Shown: in pieces, positions 37,790 to 47,478 of the stretch
How positions within the stretch are numbered: position 1 is the stretch's first letter
Layout: each line of letters begins with the position of its first letter
Source: Bradyrhizobium xenonodulans
GTDB lineage: Bacteria; Pseudomonadota; Alphaproteobacteria; Rhizobiales; Xanthobacteraceae
NCBI RefSeq assembly: GCF_027594865.1
Contig: NZ_CP089391.1
Location: forward strand, 2,386,501 to 2,450,500
Direction: 5' to 3'
DNA length: 64,000 nt
Notes under the pieces: generated by a model
What the model was told of the DNA's origin: nothing
Seen by the model: the letters and a program-made list of their open reading frames with translations, nothing else
Databases searched by the model: none
Program-made: the position numbers and the translations under genes

Positions 37790-39172
37790 TTGGTCTACCG
37801 CCACACCATCGACGCCACGAGCTACACATTCCCCGATTTGCGCGACCTACTCGCCAAGGCGACGCCGCCGCGCTCCGGCGACCGGCTGGCCGGAATTGCC
37901 GCGGCCAGTGCCGAGCAGATGATCGCAGCGCGGATGGCGCTGGCCGACGTCCCGCTCGGGCGGTTCTTGCAGGAAGCCGTCATCCCCTATGAGGTCGACG
38001 AAGTCACACGCCTCGTCATCGACAGCCATGACGCCAAGGCGTTCGCGCCGGTGGCATCCCTCACGGTCGGCGCCTTCCGCGACTGGCTGCTGTCGGACGC
38101 TGCGACGCCCGAGGTTCTGCGCAAGCTGGCGGGCGGCATCACCCCGGAAATGGCGGCCGCGGTGTCAAAACTGATGCGCAACCAGGATCTGATCCTGGCG
38201 GCGCGGAAATGCGAGGTCACCACCGCCTTCCGCAACACCATTGGCCTGAAGGGGCGGATGAGCACGCGGCTGCAGCCCAACCACCCCTTCGACGACGCCA
38301 GGGGTATCACCGCCTCGATCCTCGACGGCATCCTGCTAGGTGCCGGCGATGCCTGTATCGGCATCAATCCGGCGAGCGACGATCCGGCCGTGATCGGGCA
38401 ATTGCTGCGGCTGCTCGACGAAATCATCGCGCGGCTGAAGATCCCGACGCAAGGATGCGTGCTGACCCATGTCACGACGACGGTCTCGCTGATCGGGCAG
38501 GGCGTGCCGGTCGACCTCGTCTTCCAGTCGGTCGCGGGCACCGAGGCCGCCAACCGCAGTTTTGGCATCGATCTCGCGCTGCTGAAGGAGGGGCACGAAG
38601 CCGGGCTGTCGCAGAAGCGCGGCACGGTCGGACAGAACGTGATGTATTTCGAGACCGGCCAGGGCTCGGCGCTGTCGGCCGATGCCCATCACGGCGTCGA
38701 CCAGCAGACCTGCGAGGCGCGCGCCTATGCGGTCGCCCGCGCCTTTGCCCCGCTGCTGGTCAACAGCGTGGTCGGCTTCATCGGCCCGGAATATCTCTAC
38801 GACGGCAAGGAAATCATCCGGGCGGGGCTGGAAGATCACTTTTGCGGCAAGCTGCTCGGCCTGCCGCTCGGCATCGACATCTGCTACACCAACCATGCCG
38901 AGGCGGACCAGGACGACATGGATAACCTCCTGACGCTGCTTGCGGCTGCCGGCGTCACCTTCATCATGGGCGTCCCGGGCGCCGACGACGTCATGCTGAA
39001 TTATCAGTCGACGTCGTTTCACGACGCGCTCTATGTCCGTGACGTCTTCTCCTTGCGCCGCGCGCCGGAGTTTGAGGCCTGGCTGGCGCAGGCGGGCATT
39101 ACAGGCACCGATTTCCGGCTTGCCGGCGATGCAGGCCTGCTGCCCGATTTTGCCTCGCGGCTGATTGCCTGA
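37790..39172 (+). CDS. eutB: Ethanolamine ammonia-lyase large subunit
   Basis: This 460-residue subunit of the adenosylcobalamin-dependent enzyme splits ethanolamine into acetaldehyde and ammonia. Recognisable segments are SYTFPDLRDLLAKATP, NTIGLKGRMSTRLQPNHP, GIDICYTNHAEADQDDMDNL and FIMGVPGADDVMLNYQ. The start is taken as TTG 37790, preceded by GGAGG at correct spacing; no ATG or GTG fits the family N-terminus. The small subunit gene is not adjacent: a radical SAM gene lies between eutB and eutC. No microcompartment or aldehyde dehydrogenase gene is present, so acetaldehyde disposal must use enzymes elsewhere. Confidence 0.93.
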   Translation: MVYRHTIDATSYTFPDLRDLLAKATPPRSGDRLAGIAAASAEQMIAARMALADVPLGRFLQEAVIPYEVDEVTRLVIDSHDAKAFAPVASLTVGAFRDWLLSDAATPEVLRKLAGGITPEMAAAVSKLMRNQDLILAARKCEVTTAFRNTIGLKGRMSTRLQPNHPFDDARGITASILDGILLGAGDACIGINPASDDPAVIGQLLRLLDEIIARLKIPTQGCVLTHVTTTVSLIGQGVPVDLVFQSVAGTEAANRSFGIDLALLKEGHEAGLSQKRGTVGQNVMYFETGQGSALSADAHHGVDQQTCEARAYAVARAFAPLLVNSVVGFIGPEYLYDGKEIIRAGLEDHFCGKLLGLPLGIDICYTNHAEADQDDMDNLLTLLAAAGVTFIMGVPGADDVMLNYQSTSFHDALYVRDVFSLRRAPEFEAWLAQAGITGTDFRLAGDAGLLPDFASRLIA

Positions 39173-39324
39173 CGCGGCGCAACCGCAATTCCCCTCGAGG
39201 AAACCATTGGTCCCTCTCGGAATTATGCTCATGCCACAATATTGAGAAATTCCGCCGACAGCATTACGCTATGTGTCGGGCTGGCAATTTCCGCAGCTAT
39301 GTCGAGCGTGGCGGGGGACTTTTG

Positions 39325-40911
39325 ATGCGAGCTGAAAGTAACGGGACGGTCCGACGGATTCTTTGCGTGTTTCCGCGGTACACGTCGTCATTCGGGACGT
39401 TCGAGCACTCCTATCCGCTGACTGACGGTGTCAGCGCCTTCATGCCGCCGCAGGGCCTTCTGCTGCTCGCGGCCTATCTTCCCGAAGAGTGGCAGGTCAA
39501 ATTCGTCGACGAGAATCTCCGGCGCACGACCAGGGAAGAGTTCGCCTGGGCCGAGGCGGTCTTCGTCAGCGGCATGCACATCCAGCGGCAGCAAATGAAC
39601 GACATCTGCCGCCGCGCCCATGAATTCGACCTGCCGGTCGCGCTCGGCGGTCCCTCGGTCAGCGCCTGTCCCAACTATTATCCGTCCTTCGACTATCTCC
39701 ATGTCGGCGAGCTCGGCGACGCCACCAACCAGCTGATCGAGATTCTTTCGCGCGACACCGCGCGTCCTGACGAGCAGGTGGTCCTGACCACCAAGGACCG
39801 CGTGCCGATGACGGAGTTTCCGATCCCGGCCTATGAGCTCGCTGATGTGAAGAAATACTTCCTCGGCAGCATCCAGTATTCCAGCGGCTGTCCCTATCAG
39901 TGCGAGTTCTGCGACATCCCCGGCCTCTACGGCCGCAACCCGCGCATCAAGACGCCGGAGCAGATCATCGCCGAGCTCGACCGCCTGCGCGAATGCGGCA
40001 TGACCGACACGGTCTATTTCGTCGACGACAATTTCATCGGCAACCGCAAGGCGGCGATGGATCTGCTGCCGCACCTGATCGAATGGCAGAAGAGGACCGG
40101 CTATGTGGTGCGGCTCGCCTGCGAGGCGACGCTCAACATCGCCAAGCGTCCCGAGATCCTCGAGAAGATGCGCGAGGCCTATTTCATCACCATCTTCTGC
40201 GGCATCGAGACGCCCGATCCCGACGCGCTGAAGGCGATGCACAAAGACCACAACATGATGGTCCCGATCCTGGAGGGCGTACGCACCATCAATTCCTACG
40301 GTATGGAGGTCGTGTCCGGCATCATCATGGGGCTCGACACCGACAAGCCGAACACCTCGGAGGCGCTGCTCTCGTTCGTCGAGGAGTCCCGGATTCCGCT
40401 GCTCACCATCAATCTGCTTCAGGCGCTGCCGAAGACGCCGCTATGGGACCGTCTGGAGCGCGAGGGGCGCCTGATCGACGACGACGGCCGCGATTCCAAC
40501 GTCGACTTCCTGCTGCCTTATGACGAAGTCGTCGCGTCCTGGAAGCACGCCATGGGCGTCGCCTACGAGCCCGAGAAGGTCTATGCGCGTTTCCAGTATC
40601 AATGCGACCACGTTTATGTGCATCGCCTCAAGATGCCGACGCCTGACGAGATGAAGACCTGGCCCAACATCAGGCGCGGTCTCGTCATGCTGCGCAACAT
40701 CTTCTGGAAGGTCGGCGTGCTCGGCGACTACAAGCGCGTGTTCTGGAAGTTCGCGCTGGGACGCATCAGGCGCGGCGATCTCGAAGGCCTGATTGGGTGC
40801 ACTCTGATCGCGCACCATCTGATCACCTTTGCGCGTGCGGCCTCGAGCGGCAAGCAGAACGCCTCGAACTACTCGATCCGGCTGCGCGAGGCCGCCGTTC
40901 CCGCCGAATGA
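39325..40911 (+). CDS. hpnP: B12-binding radical SAM protein, likely hopanoid C-2 methylase HpnP
   Basis: This 528-residue protein has an N-terminal cobalamin-binding-like domain (FMPPQGLLLLAAYLPEEW, VSGMHIQRQQ, VALGGPSVSACP). A radical SAM core follows with the cluster Cys189-Cys193-Cys196 in SSGCPYQCEFCDIPGLYGR. The C-terminal domain is DUF4070-like (about 370-510). This combination is that of HpnP, which methylates C-2 of hopanoids using SAM and methylcobalamin. The ATG at 39325 follows GGCGGGGGA. Its nearness to eutC (6 bp) and to the hopanoid locus supports the call. A related radical SAM methylase with another substrate is the main alternative. Confidence 0.82.
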   Translation: MRAESNGTVRRILCVFPRYTSSFGTFEHSYPLTDGVSAFMPPQGLLLLAAYLPEEWQVKFVDENLRRTTREEFAWAEAVFVSGMHIQRQQMNDICRRAHEFDLPVALGGPSVSACPNYYPSFDYLHVGELGDATNQLIEILSRDTARPDEQVVLTTKDRVPMTEFPIPAYELADVKKYFLGSIQYSSGCPYQCEFCDIPGLYGRNPRIKTPEQIIAELDRLRECGMTDTVYFVDDNFIGNRKAAMDLLPHLIEWQKRTGYVVRLACEATLNIAKRPEILEKMREAYFITIFCGIETPDPDALKAMHKDHNMMVPILEGVRTINSYGMEVVSGIIMGLDTDKPNTSEALLSFVEESRIPLLTINLLQALPKTPLWDRLEREGRLIDDDGRDSNVDFLLPYDEVVASWKHAMGVAYEPEKVYARFQYQCDHVYVHRLKMPTPDEMKTWPNIRRGLVMLRNIFWKVGVLGDYKRVFWKFALGRIRRGDLEGLIGCTLIAHHLITFARAASSGKQNASNYSIRLREAAVPAE

Positions 40912-40917
40912 TGCGAC

Positions 40918-41703
40918 ATGTCTGATCCGGCCGTTCCGCGCCGCCCGACCCTCGATCTCAGATCGCTCACGCCCGCGCGCGTCGCGCTCGGGCGGAGCGG
41001 TGCGAGCGTGCCGACGAGGGCGCTGCTCGATTTCACGCTGGACCATGCCCGCGCCCGTGATGCCGTGCATGCGGTGTTCGACGCGCCGCTTCTGGCCGCC
41101 GATCTCCGCGCGCTCGGCCTCGTCGTCACCGAGGTGCGGAGCCGGGCGGTCGACCGCCGCGACTATCTGAGGCGTCCCGATCTGGGACGACAGCTCGATG
41201 CCGGCTCTGCGGAGACCCTGGCACGATGCGCAAGTGAGCCGTGCCAGCTCGCCATCGTGATCGGCGACGGCCTGTCGGCGGCGGCGGTTCACGCCCATGC
41301 GACGGCGCTGCTGTCTCACCTGCTTTCGCGGCTCGCGGAAGGGGACGGCGTCGCGATCGGCCGCGTCGTCGTCGCCTCAGGCGCGCGCGTCGCGCTCGGC
41401 GACGAGATCGGCGCCATTCTCGGTGCGCGCATGGTCGTGACGCTGATCGGCGAGCGGCCGGGCCTGTCCGCACCGGACAGTCTCGGCGCCTATCTGACCT
41501 TCGCGCCGAAGCCTGGCCGCACCGATGCCGAGCGCAATTGCGTCTCGAATATCCACAAGGCGGGGTTGAGCTATGACGAGGCCGCCTTCAAGATCGCCTG
41601 GCTGGTCCGCGAGGGGCTGGCCCGGGAAGTCACCGGCGTGGTGCTGAAGGACGAGAGCGCAGACCGCGCGCCGCGTCGAATTAGCACGGCTTTGCCCGAA
41701 TGA
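40918..41703 (+). CDS. eutC: Ethanolamine ammonia-lyase small subunit
   Basis: This 261-residue subunit pairs with EutB. Family segments are [69 protein letters not shown] and [19 protein letters not shown]. The ATG at 40918 is only 6 bp after the hpnP stop, so eutC is almost certainly cotranscribed with hpnP. The 205 bp after it before the RND gene contain no recognised element. Confidence 0.93.
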   Translation: MSDPAVPRRPTLDLRSLTPARVALGRSGASVPTRALLDFTLDHARARDAVHAVFDAPLLAADLRALGLVVTEVRSRAVDRRDYLRRPDLGRQLDAGSAETLARCASEPCQLAIVIGDGLSAAAVHAHATALLSHLLSRLAEGDGVAIGRVVVASGARVALGDEIGAILGARMVVTLIGERPGLSAPDSLGAYLTFAPKPGRTDAERNCVSNIHKAGLSYDEAAFKIAWLVREGLAREVTGVVLKDESADRAPRRISTALPE

Positions 41704-41908
41704 CGGGCGTTCCCGCAAAATCGCCGCATCTTGATCGATTCGGCCACCTTTCGCCTGCTTGCGAAAAGACCTCTTGACCTGCTAAACCCCTCGCGGCGAT
41801 TTTCCGCGCATTTTCAAAGGGCAAGCCTCCCATTGGTATGGCATTTTCAAGCCGTTCGCGGGACGCCATAAGCTCACAGCTTGAGCCGATTTAGGAACTG
41901 GACAAGGC

Positions 41909-44275
41909 ATGCTCGAAAAGCACCGCGAGAATGAGGTTCATGTCGACAAGGTCGAGCAGGGACCTACGTCTTCGATCGCCTTCGGGCTCGAGCGCATCGG
42001 GCTGATCGCCGTCAAGGCGCCGATCGTCTCCTGCATCGTGCTGCTCGCGCTGATCGTCGGCGCCGTGTTCGGCATCTACCGGATCAAGATCGACGATTCG
42101 CTGTCGCAGCTGTTCCGCTCCGACACCCGCGAATTCAAGCAATATGAAGAGGTGACCAAGAAGTTCCCGGCCGAGGAGTTCGACGTCCTCGTCGTGGTCG
42201 AGGGCAAGACCCTGCTGGCCCGGAACAACCTCGAGAAGCTGCGCGACTTCGTCACCGACATGCAGTTGGTCGAAGGCACGCGCGGCCTGGTTTCGCTGTT
42301 CTCGGCGCGCCAGGCGCCGGCACCGGGCAAGCTGCCGGCGGCGCTATTCCCGCCCGAGCTGCCCGAGGGCGCGGCCTATGACAAGTTCATCGAGACCGTC
42401 AAGAACAACGAGATCATCCGCGGCAAGCTGTTGTCGGAGGACGGCACGCTGGCGCTGATCGTGCTGTCGCTCGATCCCGAGGTCGTGGCATCGAGCAAGC
42501 TGACCAAGACCGTCGCCGACATCCGCGCGCTGATGAAGGAAGACCTCGGCGAGACCGGGCTCAACGTGCAGCTCTCCGGCGTGCCGGTGATGCAGCTCGA
42601 GATCCGCAACGCGGTCGAGCGCGACGGGCTGACCTACAACATCCTCGGCATTCTCGCCGGCTGCATCATCGCCATCATCTTCTTCCGCAAGATCTCGTTC
42701 ATGGTGGCGGCGGCATTCCCGCCGATGATCGCGATCCTGCTGGCGCTCGGCGCGCTCGGCTGGGCCAATTTCAATCTCAACATGTTCCTGAACGTGATGA
42801 CGCCGCTCATCATGGTCATCAGCTTCTCGGACTCGATGCAGCTCACCTTCGCCGCACGCGACCGGCTGATCGCAGGCCAGGACAAGTTCACTGCGTTCAA
42901 GAACGCGGTGATGGTGGTCGGGCCGGCCTGCGTGCTGACGCACGGCACCGCCGGCATTTCCTTCATTGCGCTCCAGTTCTCCGACTCCGACCTGATCCGT
43001 AAATTCGGCGAGGCGGGTCTGGCCGCCACCATCATCGCGCTGGTCGCGGTGCTGTCGCTGGTGCCGGTGTTCGGCGTGCTGCTGGTGCGCAACGAGAAGA
43101 CGTTCGCGGTCAAGTTCCAGAGCGCCGATGCCGGTGTGCAGGCGCTGCGCAATTTCTGCTACTGGATCGCGGTGCGCATGGTCGGCCGTCCCGGCCTGTT
43201 CAGCCTGATCGCGGTGCTGTTCGTCGGCGGCCTCGGCGTCATCTACGCCAATCTGGAGCCGCGCTACCGCCTCGCCGACCAGGTGCCGGACAAGCGTCAG
43301 GCCGTTGCCGCCAGCGACCGGCTCGATGCCAAGCTGACCGGCGCCAATCCGGTCAACGTGCTGATCCAGTTCCCCAAGGGTGAATCGCTTTATTCACCGG
43401 AGACGCTCCAGACGATTGCTGACGTGCATGCGACCGTCGAGAAGGCCGCTGGCGTCGGCAACGTCTGGTCGATCGAGACCCTGCGCCGCTGGCTTGCGGA
43501 AAAGGCCGGCAGCGCCGACGTCGCGACGCTGAAGGAATATGTCGGCGTCATCCCCGAGCATCTGGTGCGGCGCTTCATCGATGCCGAGCAGGATGCCGTG
43601 GTGGTCGCGGGCCGCGTGCCGGACAAGGATTCCAGCCAGCTGCTGCCGATCGTCGACAAGCTCGATTCCGAGCTCGATGCCGTCCGCAAGAAGCATCCCG
43701 GCTATGAAGTCGCTGTGACGGGTCTCGCGGCGATCGCCGCCCGCAACTCGGCCAGCATGATCGAGAAGCTGAATCGCGGCCTCACCGTCGAATTCGCGCT
43801 GGTCGCGATCTTCATCGGCCTTGCCTTCCGCTCATGGGTCGTGATGTTCGCCTGCATCCTGCCGGGCATCTTCCCCGTCGTGATGTCGGGAACGGTGCTG
43901 TGGGCGATGGGCGAGGGGCTGCAATTCGCCAGCGTCGTCGCGCTCACCGTCTCGTTCGGTCTGGGCCTCAGCGCCACCATTCACTTCCTCAACCGCCTGA
44001 GACTCGAGAGCAAGCCGGGCGTCGGCTCGGCGCTCGCGGTGGAGCGGGCGACCGTGCTGGTCGGACCGGCGCTGATCCTGACCACGGTGGTGCTGGCCTG
44101 CGGCCTCGTCGTCACCGTGTTCTCCGATCTGCCGTCGCTGCGGCTGTTCGGCTGGCTCAGCGCCTTCTCGATGGTGATGGCGCTCGTCGCCGACCTCTTC
44201 ATCCTGCGGCCGACGGCGATGTGGCTGATCAATCTGCACGCCAAGCTTCAGGGCACCGACAAGCCGGCGATCTGA
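41909..44275 (+). CDS. RND-superfamily (MMPL) transporter, possible lipid exporter
   Basis: This 788-residue protein has the duplicated RND layout: one membrane helix, a large periplasmic domain, five helices, then the same again. The first helix group starts at IGLIAVKAPIVSCIVL, followed by IKIDDSLSQLFRSDT. A membrane segment contains LIMVISFSDSMQLTFAARDR. It belongs to the MMPL/HpnN-like branch, which moves hydrophobic lipids. It follows eutC on the same strand and is a paralogue in type of the HpnN gene at 55010. A role in hopanoid or other lipid export is inferred from context. A strong terminator follows. Confidence 0.85.
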   Translation: MLEKHRENEVHVDKVEQGPTSSIAFGLERIGLIAVKAPIVSCIVLLALIVGAVFGIYRIKIDDSLSQLFRSDTREFKQYEEVTKKFPAEEFDVLVVVEGKTLLARNNLEKLRDFVTDMQLVEGTRGLVSLFSARQAPAPGKLPAALFPPELPEGAAYDKFIETVKNNEIIRGKLLSEDGTLALIVLSLDPEVVASSKLTKTVADIRALMKEDLGETGLNVQLSGVPVMQLEIRNAVERDGLTYNILGILAGCIIAIIFFRKISFMVAAAFPPMIAILLALGALGWANFNLNMFLNVMTPLIMVISFSDSMQLTFAARDRLIAGQDKFTAFKNAVMVVGPACVLTHGTAGISFIALQFSDSDLIRKFGEAGLAATIIALVAVLSLVPVFGVLLVRNEKTFAVKFQSADAGVQALRNFCYWIAVRMVGRPGLFSLIAVLFVGGLGVIYANLEPRYRLADQVPDKRQAVAASDRLDAKLTGANPVNVLIQFPKGESLYSPETLQTIADVHATVEKAAGVGNVWSIETLRRWLAEKAGSADVATLKEYVGVIPEHLVRRFIDAEQDAVVVAGRVPDKDSSQLLPIVDKLDSELDAVRKKHPGYEVAVTGLAAIAARNSASMIEKLNRGLTVEFALVAIFIGLAFRSWVVMFACILPGIFPVVMSGTVLWAMGEGLQFASVVALTVSFGLGLSATIHFLNRLRLESKPGVGSALAVERATVLVGPALILTTVVLACGLVVTVFSDLPSLRLFGWLSAFSMVMALVADLFILRPTAMWLINLHAKLQGTDKPAI

Positions 44276-44332
44276 GCGGTGCCGTCTCGCATTGAGACGT
44301 CACACAAGCACTTGCGCATAACGTCGACCAGC

Positions 44333-44373
44333 AAAAGGCCCCCGGCTCGCGCGAACCGGGGGCCTTTTCTTTT
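44333..44373 (+). terminator. Intrinsic terminator after the RND gene
   Basis: AAAAGGCCCCCGG and CCGGGGGCCTTTT are perfect 13-bp arms with a 10-bp loop, followed by CTTTT. It lies between the RND gene and a convergent gene and may serve both. Confidence 0.92.
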
Positions 44374-44389
44374 CCGAACTTGAAAGGCT

Positions 44390-44887
44390 TCAGCTCTTCG
44401 TCATCGTGATGTTGACGCCGCGGATCTCGCCCTTGGAGTTGATCTGCACCGTCTGCTTGGTGCCGTTGGTGCGCAGTGACAGATTGGCGGCAAAGCCGTT
44501 GGCCTCGACGAACACTTCGATCTGGCCGCCGCCGGCTGTGCCTTGCAGATTTCCAAAGATGTTGCGGTTGGTCTCGCTCCAGTTACCGGAGATCCGCTCG
44601 CCCTGACTGGTCACGTCGCTGGTGAGGTCGAACTTGTAGCTGTCGGAGGCGCAATGCAGGGCCTGCTTGAGGCTGAGACCGGTGCCGGCGACCTTGTAGT
44701 CGGCCTTGCAGCGGATGCGCTCGGTGGTGCCATCGGACAGCGCCACCGTGCCGGTGCCGGTCCATGCGCCATCGAAACCTGCAAACGGTCCGGACGACTG
44801 AGCATGGCTTGCCGAGACTGAGAAGAGCAGCGCAGCGCCAATGCCGGCCGCCATGATTGCCTGTCCAGATCGCCCAAAGAACTGCAT
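44390..44887 (-). CDS. Secreted conserved hypothetical protein
   Basis: This 165-residue protein has a signal peptide (about residues 1-28, ending VSASHAQ). A mature part resembling a small beta-barrel follows (GFDGAWTGTGTVALSDG, RIRCKADYKVAG, ALHCASDSYKFDLTS, ISGNWSETNRNIFGN). Two cysteines could form a disulfide. The family looks common in Bradyrhizobium-type genomes but has no known function that I recognise. The start at 44887 places the signal sequence correctly. It is transcribed towards the RND gene. Confidence 0.75.
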   Translation of the reverse strand: MQFFGRSGQAIMAAGIGAALLFSVSASHAQSSGPFAGFDGAWTGTGTVALSDGTTERIRCKADYKVAGTGLSLKQALHCASDSYKFDLTSDVTSQGERISGNWSETNRNIFGNLQGTAGGGQIEVFVEANGFAANLSLRTNGTKQTVQINSKGEIRGVNITMTKS

Positions 44888-45337
44888 GTTGAATATCCCG
44901 TTTTCGAATGACGTCCACTTCCAATGTAGAACGTCTCGCCGCATCGAAAGTTTAGTGTTCCGAGCCTGTGTCAGGTTCAAAGCCTGGCGGCCAGAGACGG
45001 GCGTTCACGACGCCCCCGCACCCGGCTCAGATCCGCGATTCCCCCGGTTTCTGGCGGGAAAAGCCGGGCGGAGAGATGCAGCTCTGCAACAGGTGCGCAG
45101 CAAAACGCGGCGCGCCAGAATTATGACGTAGTATCAATCTCTTACATCTGCCAATGAAGGGCGCGGGAAGGCTTGATTTGGTGAGGGTGGCGCCAATTTG
45201 GCCGCATTTGCCAGTGCTTGTGCCTTCTCCGAGGCCGCACGTTCCGCGGCGACTTGCCATCAGACCAATCCGCTCCCGCCGTCCGCCCTGTGCAGTCCGG
45301 GACCGGTGCGATTCTGCCGTCAGAATGAAGGAATACA
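44888..45337. other. 450-bp non-coding divergent region
   Basis: No convincing gene on either strand. It must hold the promoters for the secreted hypothetical protein (minus) and the small Cys-rich protein (plus). A weak dyad GGGCG-N7-CGCCC lies at about 44999-45015. Nothing else was recognised. Confidence 0.6.
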
Positions 45338-45571
45338 ATGCGTAAGCTTCTCGTCGCTCTCACCCTGCTGTCGGCATCCCTTTCGACGGCGGCGTTTGCC
45401 CAGCAAGGGCGCGGCACGGACAGCGAGCAGAAGGCCTGCACGCGCGATGTGCAGAAGTTCTGCCGTCCGGTCATCGACCAGGGCGATTTCACCATCCTGG
45501 CCTGCCTCAAGGAGAACCGGGCCAAGATCTCGCAGGCCTGCGACCAGGTCCTGAAGAACCACAACCAGTAA
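45338..45571 (+). CDS. Small secreted cysteine-rich repeat protein
   Basis: This 77-residue protein has a signal peptide (MRKLLVALTLLSASLSTAAFA). The mature part has four cysteines in the pattern C-x8-C-x13-C-x11-C (ACTRDVQKFC, ILACLKENR, QACDQV). This is the cysteine-rich (GLG1-like) repeat, one copy. The role is unknown but these are exported, probably disulfide-bonded proteins. GAAGGAA before the ATG supports the start. A terminator follows immediately. Confidence 0.85.
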   Translation: MRKLLVALTLLSASLSTAAFAQQGRGTDSEQKACTRDVQKFCRPVIDQGDFTILACLKENRAKISQACDQVLKNHNQ

Positions 45572-45589
45572 GTTCGGCCACTGGCCTAC

Positions 45590-45614
45590 AAAGGCGGCCC
45601 TGGGGCCGCCTTTT
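45590..45614 (+). terminator. Intrinsic terminator after the Cys-rich protein gene
   Basis: AAGGCGGCCC and GGGCCGCCTT are perfect arms around a tight loop, followed by TT. It lies 19 bp after the stop. Confidence 0.88.
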
Positions 45615-45764
45615 CCGGGCCAGATCCGCGAAGGGCAGCCATCGAGAGACAGGATTGGTTTTGCGGCCGTATTCCCCTATATGGGGGCCGCGGCGGCATC
45701 GCCGGCATGAGCCCGCGCGAGCGAAAAAGCCCTTCCTGTCCAAACGATTGTAAACCAGCCCTCG

Positions 45765-46649
45765 ATGACCTCTGCGAGCGAATTGCGATCCGGCAAGGGT
45801 GACCGCGACGAGAATTTTCCCGTCGCGTCCTGGATCATTCATCCGCGTCATCGCGCCCTGATCCTGGCCTATTACAATTTCGTCCGCACCGCCGACGACA
45901 TTGCTGATCACGCAACGCTGCCGCCTGAGGAGAAGTTACGCTTGCTCGACTTGTTCGAGGCGGAACTGCTCGGCAAGGGCGACACCCAGGCTGAAGCCGT
46001 CATCTTGCGGCGTGCGCTGGCCGAGCGCGGCATGGCGCCGCGCCACGCGCTCGACGTGCTCATTGCGTTCCGCATGGACGTGACCAAGCTGAGCTACGAG
46101 ACCTGGGACGAGGTCATCCATTATTGCCGTTATTCGGCAATGCCGGTCGGCCGCTTCATGCTCGACGTCCATGGCGAGAGCACCTCGACCTGGGCGGCGT
46201 CGGATGCGCTGTGCGCGGCGCTCCAGATCAACAATCACCTCCAGGACTGCGGCAAGGATTTCCGCGAGCTCAACCGCGTCTATCTGCCGCGCGATGCGCT
46301 GGCCGCGAGCGGCGCTTCGGTCGAGCAGCTTGGGCTGGCGCAGTCGCCGCCGGCGATGCTGGCCTGTCTGCAGGGGCTCGCCGTGCGCAACGAAGCGCTG
46401 CTCGACGAGGGCAGGTCGCTCAGCGCAGAGATCCGGGATTTTCGCCTCGGCGTCGATGTGGCGGTGATCCAGGCCTATGCCGACCGCATCGTGCGCCTGT
46501 TGAAGGTGCGCGATCCCCTGCGCGAGCGCGTGCACCTGAACAAGTTCGAGCTCCTCACCTTCAGCCTCGCCGGAATGATCGGCGAAGTCGGCCGCCGCGC
46601 GATCGGACGCAAGGCCATTTCTAGACCGGGGACTGCACATGACGCTTGA
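45765..46649 (+). CDS. hpnC: Hydroxysqualene synthase HpnC
   Basis: This 294-residue member of the squalene/phytoene synthase family acts second in squalene formation, turning presqualene diphosphate into hydroxysqualene. The two Asp-rich sites are visible: VRTADDIADHATLPP and CGKDFRELNRVYLPRD. NNHLQDCGKDF is typical of HpnC. It starts the five-gene run hpnC-hpnD-hpnE-shc-hpnG and overlaps hpnD by 11 bp. The upstream gap 45615-45764 has a dyad CCCC-TATAT-GGGG at 45674-45686 near the probable promoter. Confidence 0.95.
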   Translation: MTSASELRSGKGDRDENFPVASWIIHPRHRALILAYYNFVRTADDIADHATLPPEEKLRLLDLFEAELLGKGDTQAEAVILRRALAERGMAPRHALDVLIAFRMDVTKLSYETWDEVIHYCRYSAMPVGRFMLDVHGESTSTWAASDALCAALQINNHLQDCGKDFRELNRVYLPRDALAASGASVEQLGLAQSPPAMLACLQGLAVRNEALLDEGRSLSAEIRDFRLGVDVAVIQAYADRIVRLLKVRDPLRERVHLNKFELLTFSLAGMIGEVGRRAIGRKAISRPGTAHDA

Positions 46650-47478
46650 GGCGACCTCGCCCAGCGCCAATTACGGCTCGACGGCATCGAACAGCTCCTT
46701 CTACGCTGCGATGCGCATCCTGCCGCATGACCAGCGCGAAGCGATGTTCCAGATCTACAGCTTCTGCCGCCAGGTCGACGACATTGCCGATTCCGACGGG
46801 CCGCGCGACGAGCGGCTCGCCGCGCTCCAGGAATGGCGCAACGACATCGATGCGCTCTACCAAGGCCATCCGCCGCCGCGCCTTGCCGATTACGTCGGCT
46901 CCGTGAAGACCTTCGGCCTCAAGCGGGAGGACTTCCTCGCGATCGTCGACGGCATGGAGATGGACGTGCCGCAGGACATCCGCGCCCCCGACATGGCGAC
47001 GCTGGATCTCTACTGTGATCGTGTCGCCAGCGCCGTGGGACGTTTGTCGGTGCGGGTGTTCGGCCTGCCCGAGGAAGACGGCATCCTGCTCGCCTACCAT
47101 CTCGGCCGCGCGCTGCAGCTCACCAACATCCTGCGCGACATCGACGAGGACGCCGGCCTCGGCCGGCTCTATCTGCCGCGCGAGGCGCTGCTGCATGCCG
47201 GCATCACCTCCGACGATCCGAACCGCGTGATCGCCGAGCGTGCGCTGCCGAAGGTCTGCCTGCCGCTGACGCAGCGCGCGAAGGCGCATTTCGAGAAGTC
47301 GGACGAGATCATGAACCGCAACAGGCGCCGCGCCGTGCGCGCGCCGCGGATCATGTCGAAATACTACCATTCCATTCTGGACCTCCTGATCGCGCGCGGC
47401 TTCAACGCGCCGCGCGAGCCGGTGCGTGTGTCGAAGGTCACACGCATCCTGATCCTGCTCCGTTACGCTTTCATCTGA
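46639..47478 (+). CDS. hpnD: Presqualene diphosphate synthase HpnD
   Basis: This 279-residue enzyme condenses two farnesyl diphosphates to presqualene diphosphate. The Asp-rich motifs are FCRQVDDIADSDG and LTNILRDIDEDAGLGRLYLP, as expected for the squalene/phytoene synthase family. The N-terminus GSTASNSSFYAAMRILP is typical of HpnD. It overlaps both neighbours (11 bp with hpnC, 1 bp with hpnE), indicating translational coupling. Confidence 0.96.
   Translation: MTLEATSPSANYGSTASNSSFYAAMRILPHDQREAMFQIYSFCRQVDDIADSDGPRDERLAALQEWRNDIDALYQGHPPPRLADYVGSVKTFGLKREDFLAIVDGMEMDVPQDIRAPDMATLDLYCDRVASAVGRLSVRVFGLPEEDGILLAYHLGRALQLTNILRDIDEDAGLGRLYLPREALLHAGITSDDPNRVIAERALPKVCLPLTQRAKAHFEKSDEIMNRNRRRAVRAPRIMSKYYHSILDLLIARGFNAPREPVRVSKVTRILILLRYAFI

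Noticed and set aside
39173..39324. Possible general-stress (EcfG) promoter before hpnP
   Set aside because: hpnP of relatives is reported to depend on EcfG, but no GGAAC-N16/17-CGTT pair is found here. GGAAAC near 39198 lacks a matching -10.
45674..45686. CCCC-TATAT-GGGG dyad before hpnC as an operator
   Set aside because: Short and only GC clamps around an AT core. No second copy before the other hopanoid genes, so not claimed as regulatory.
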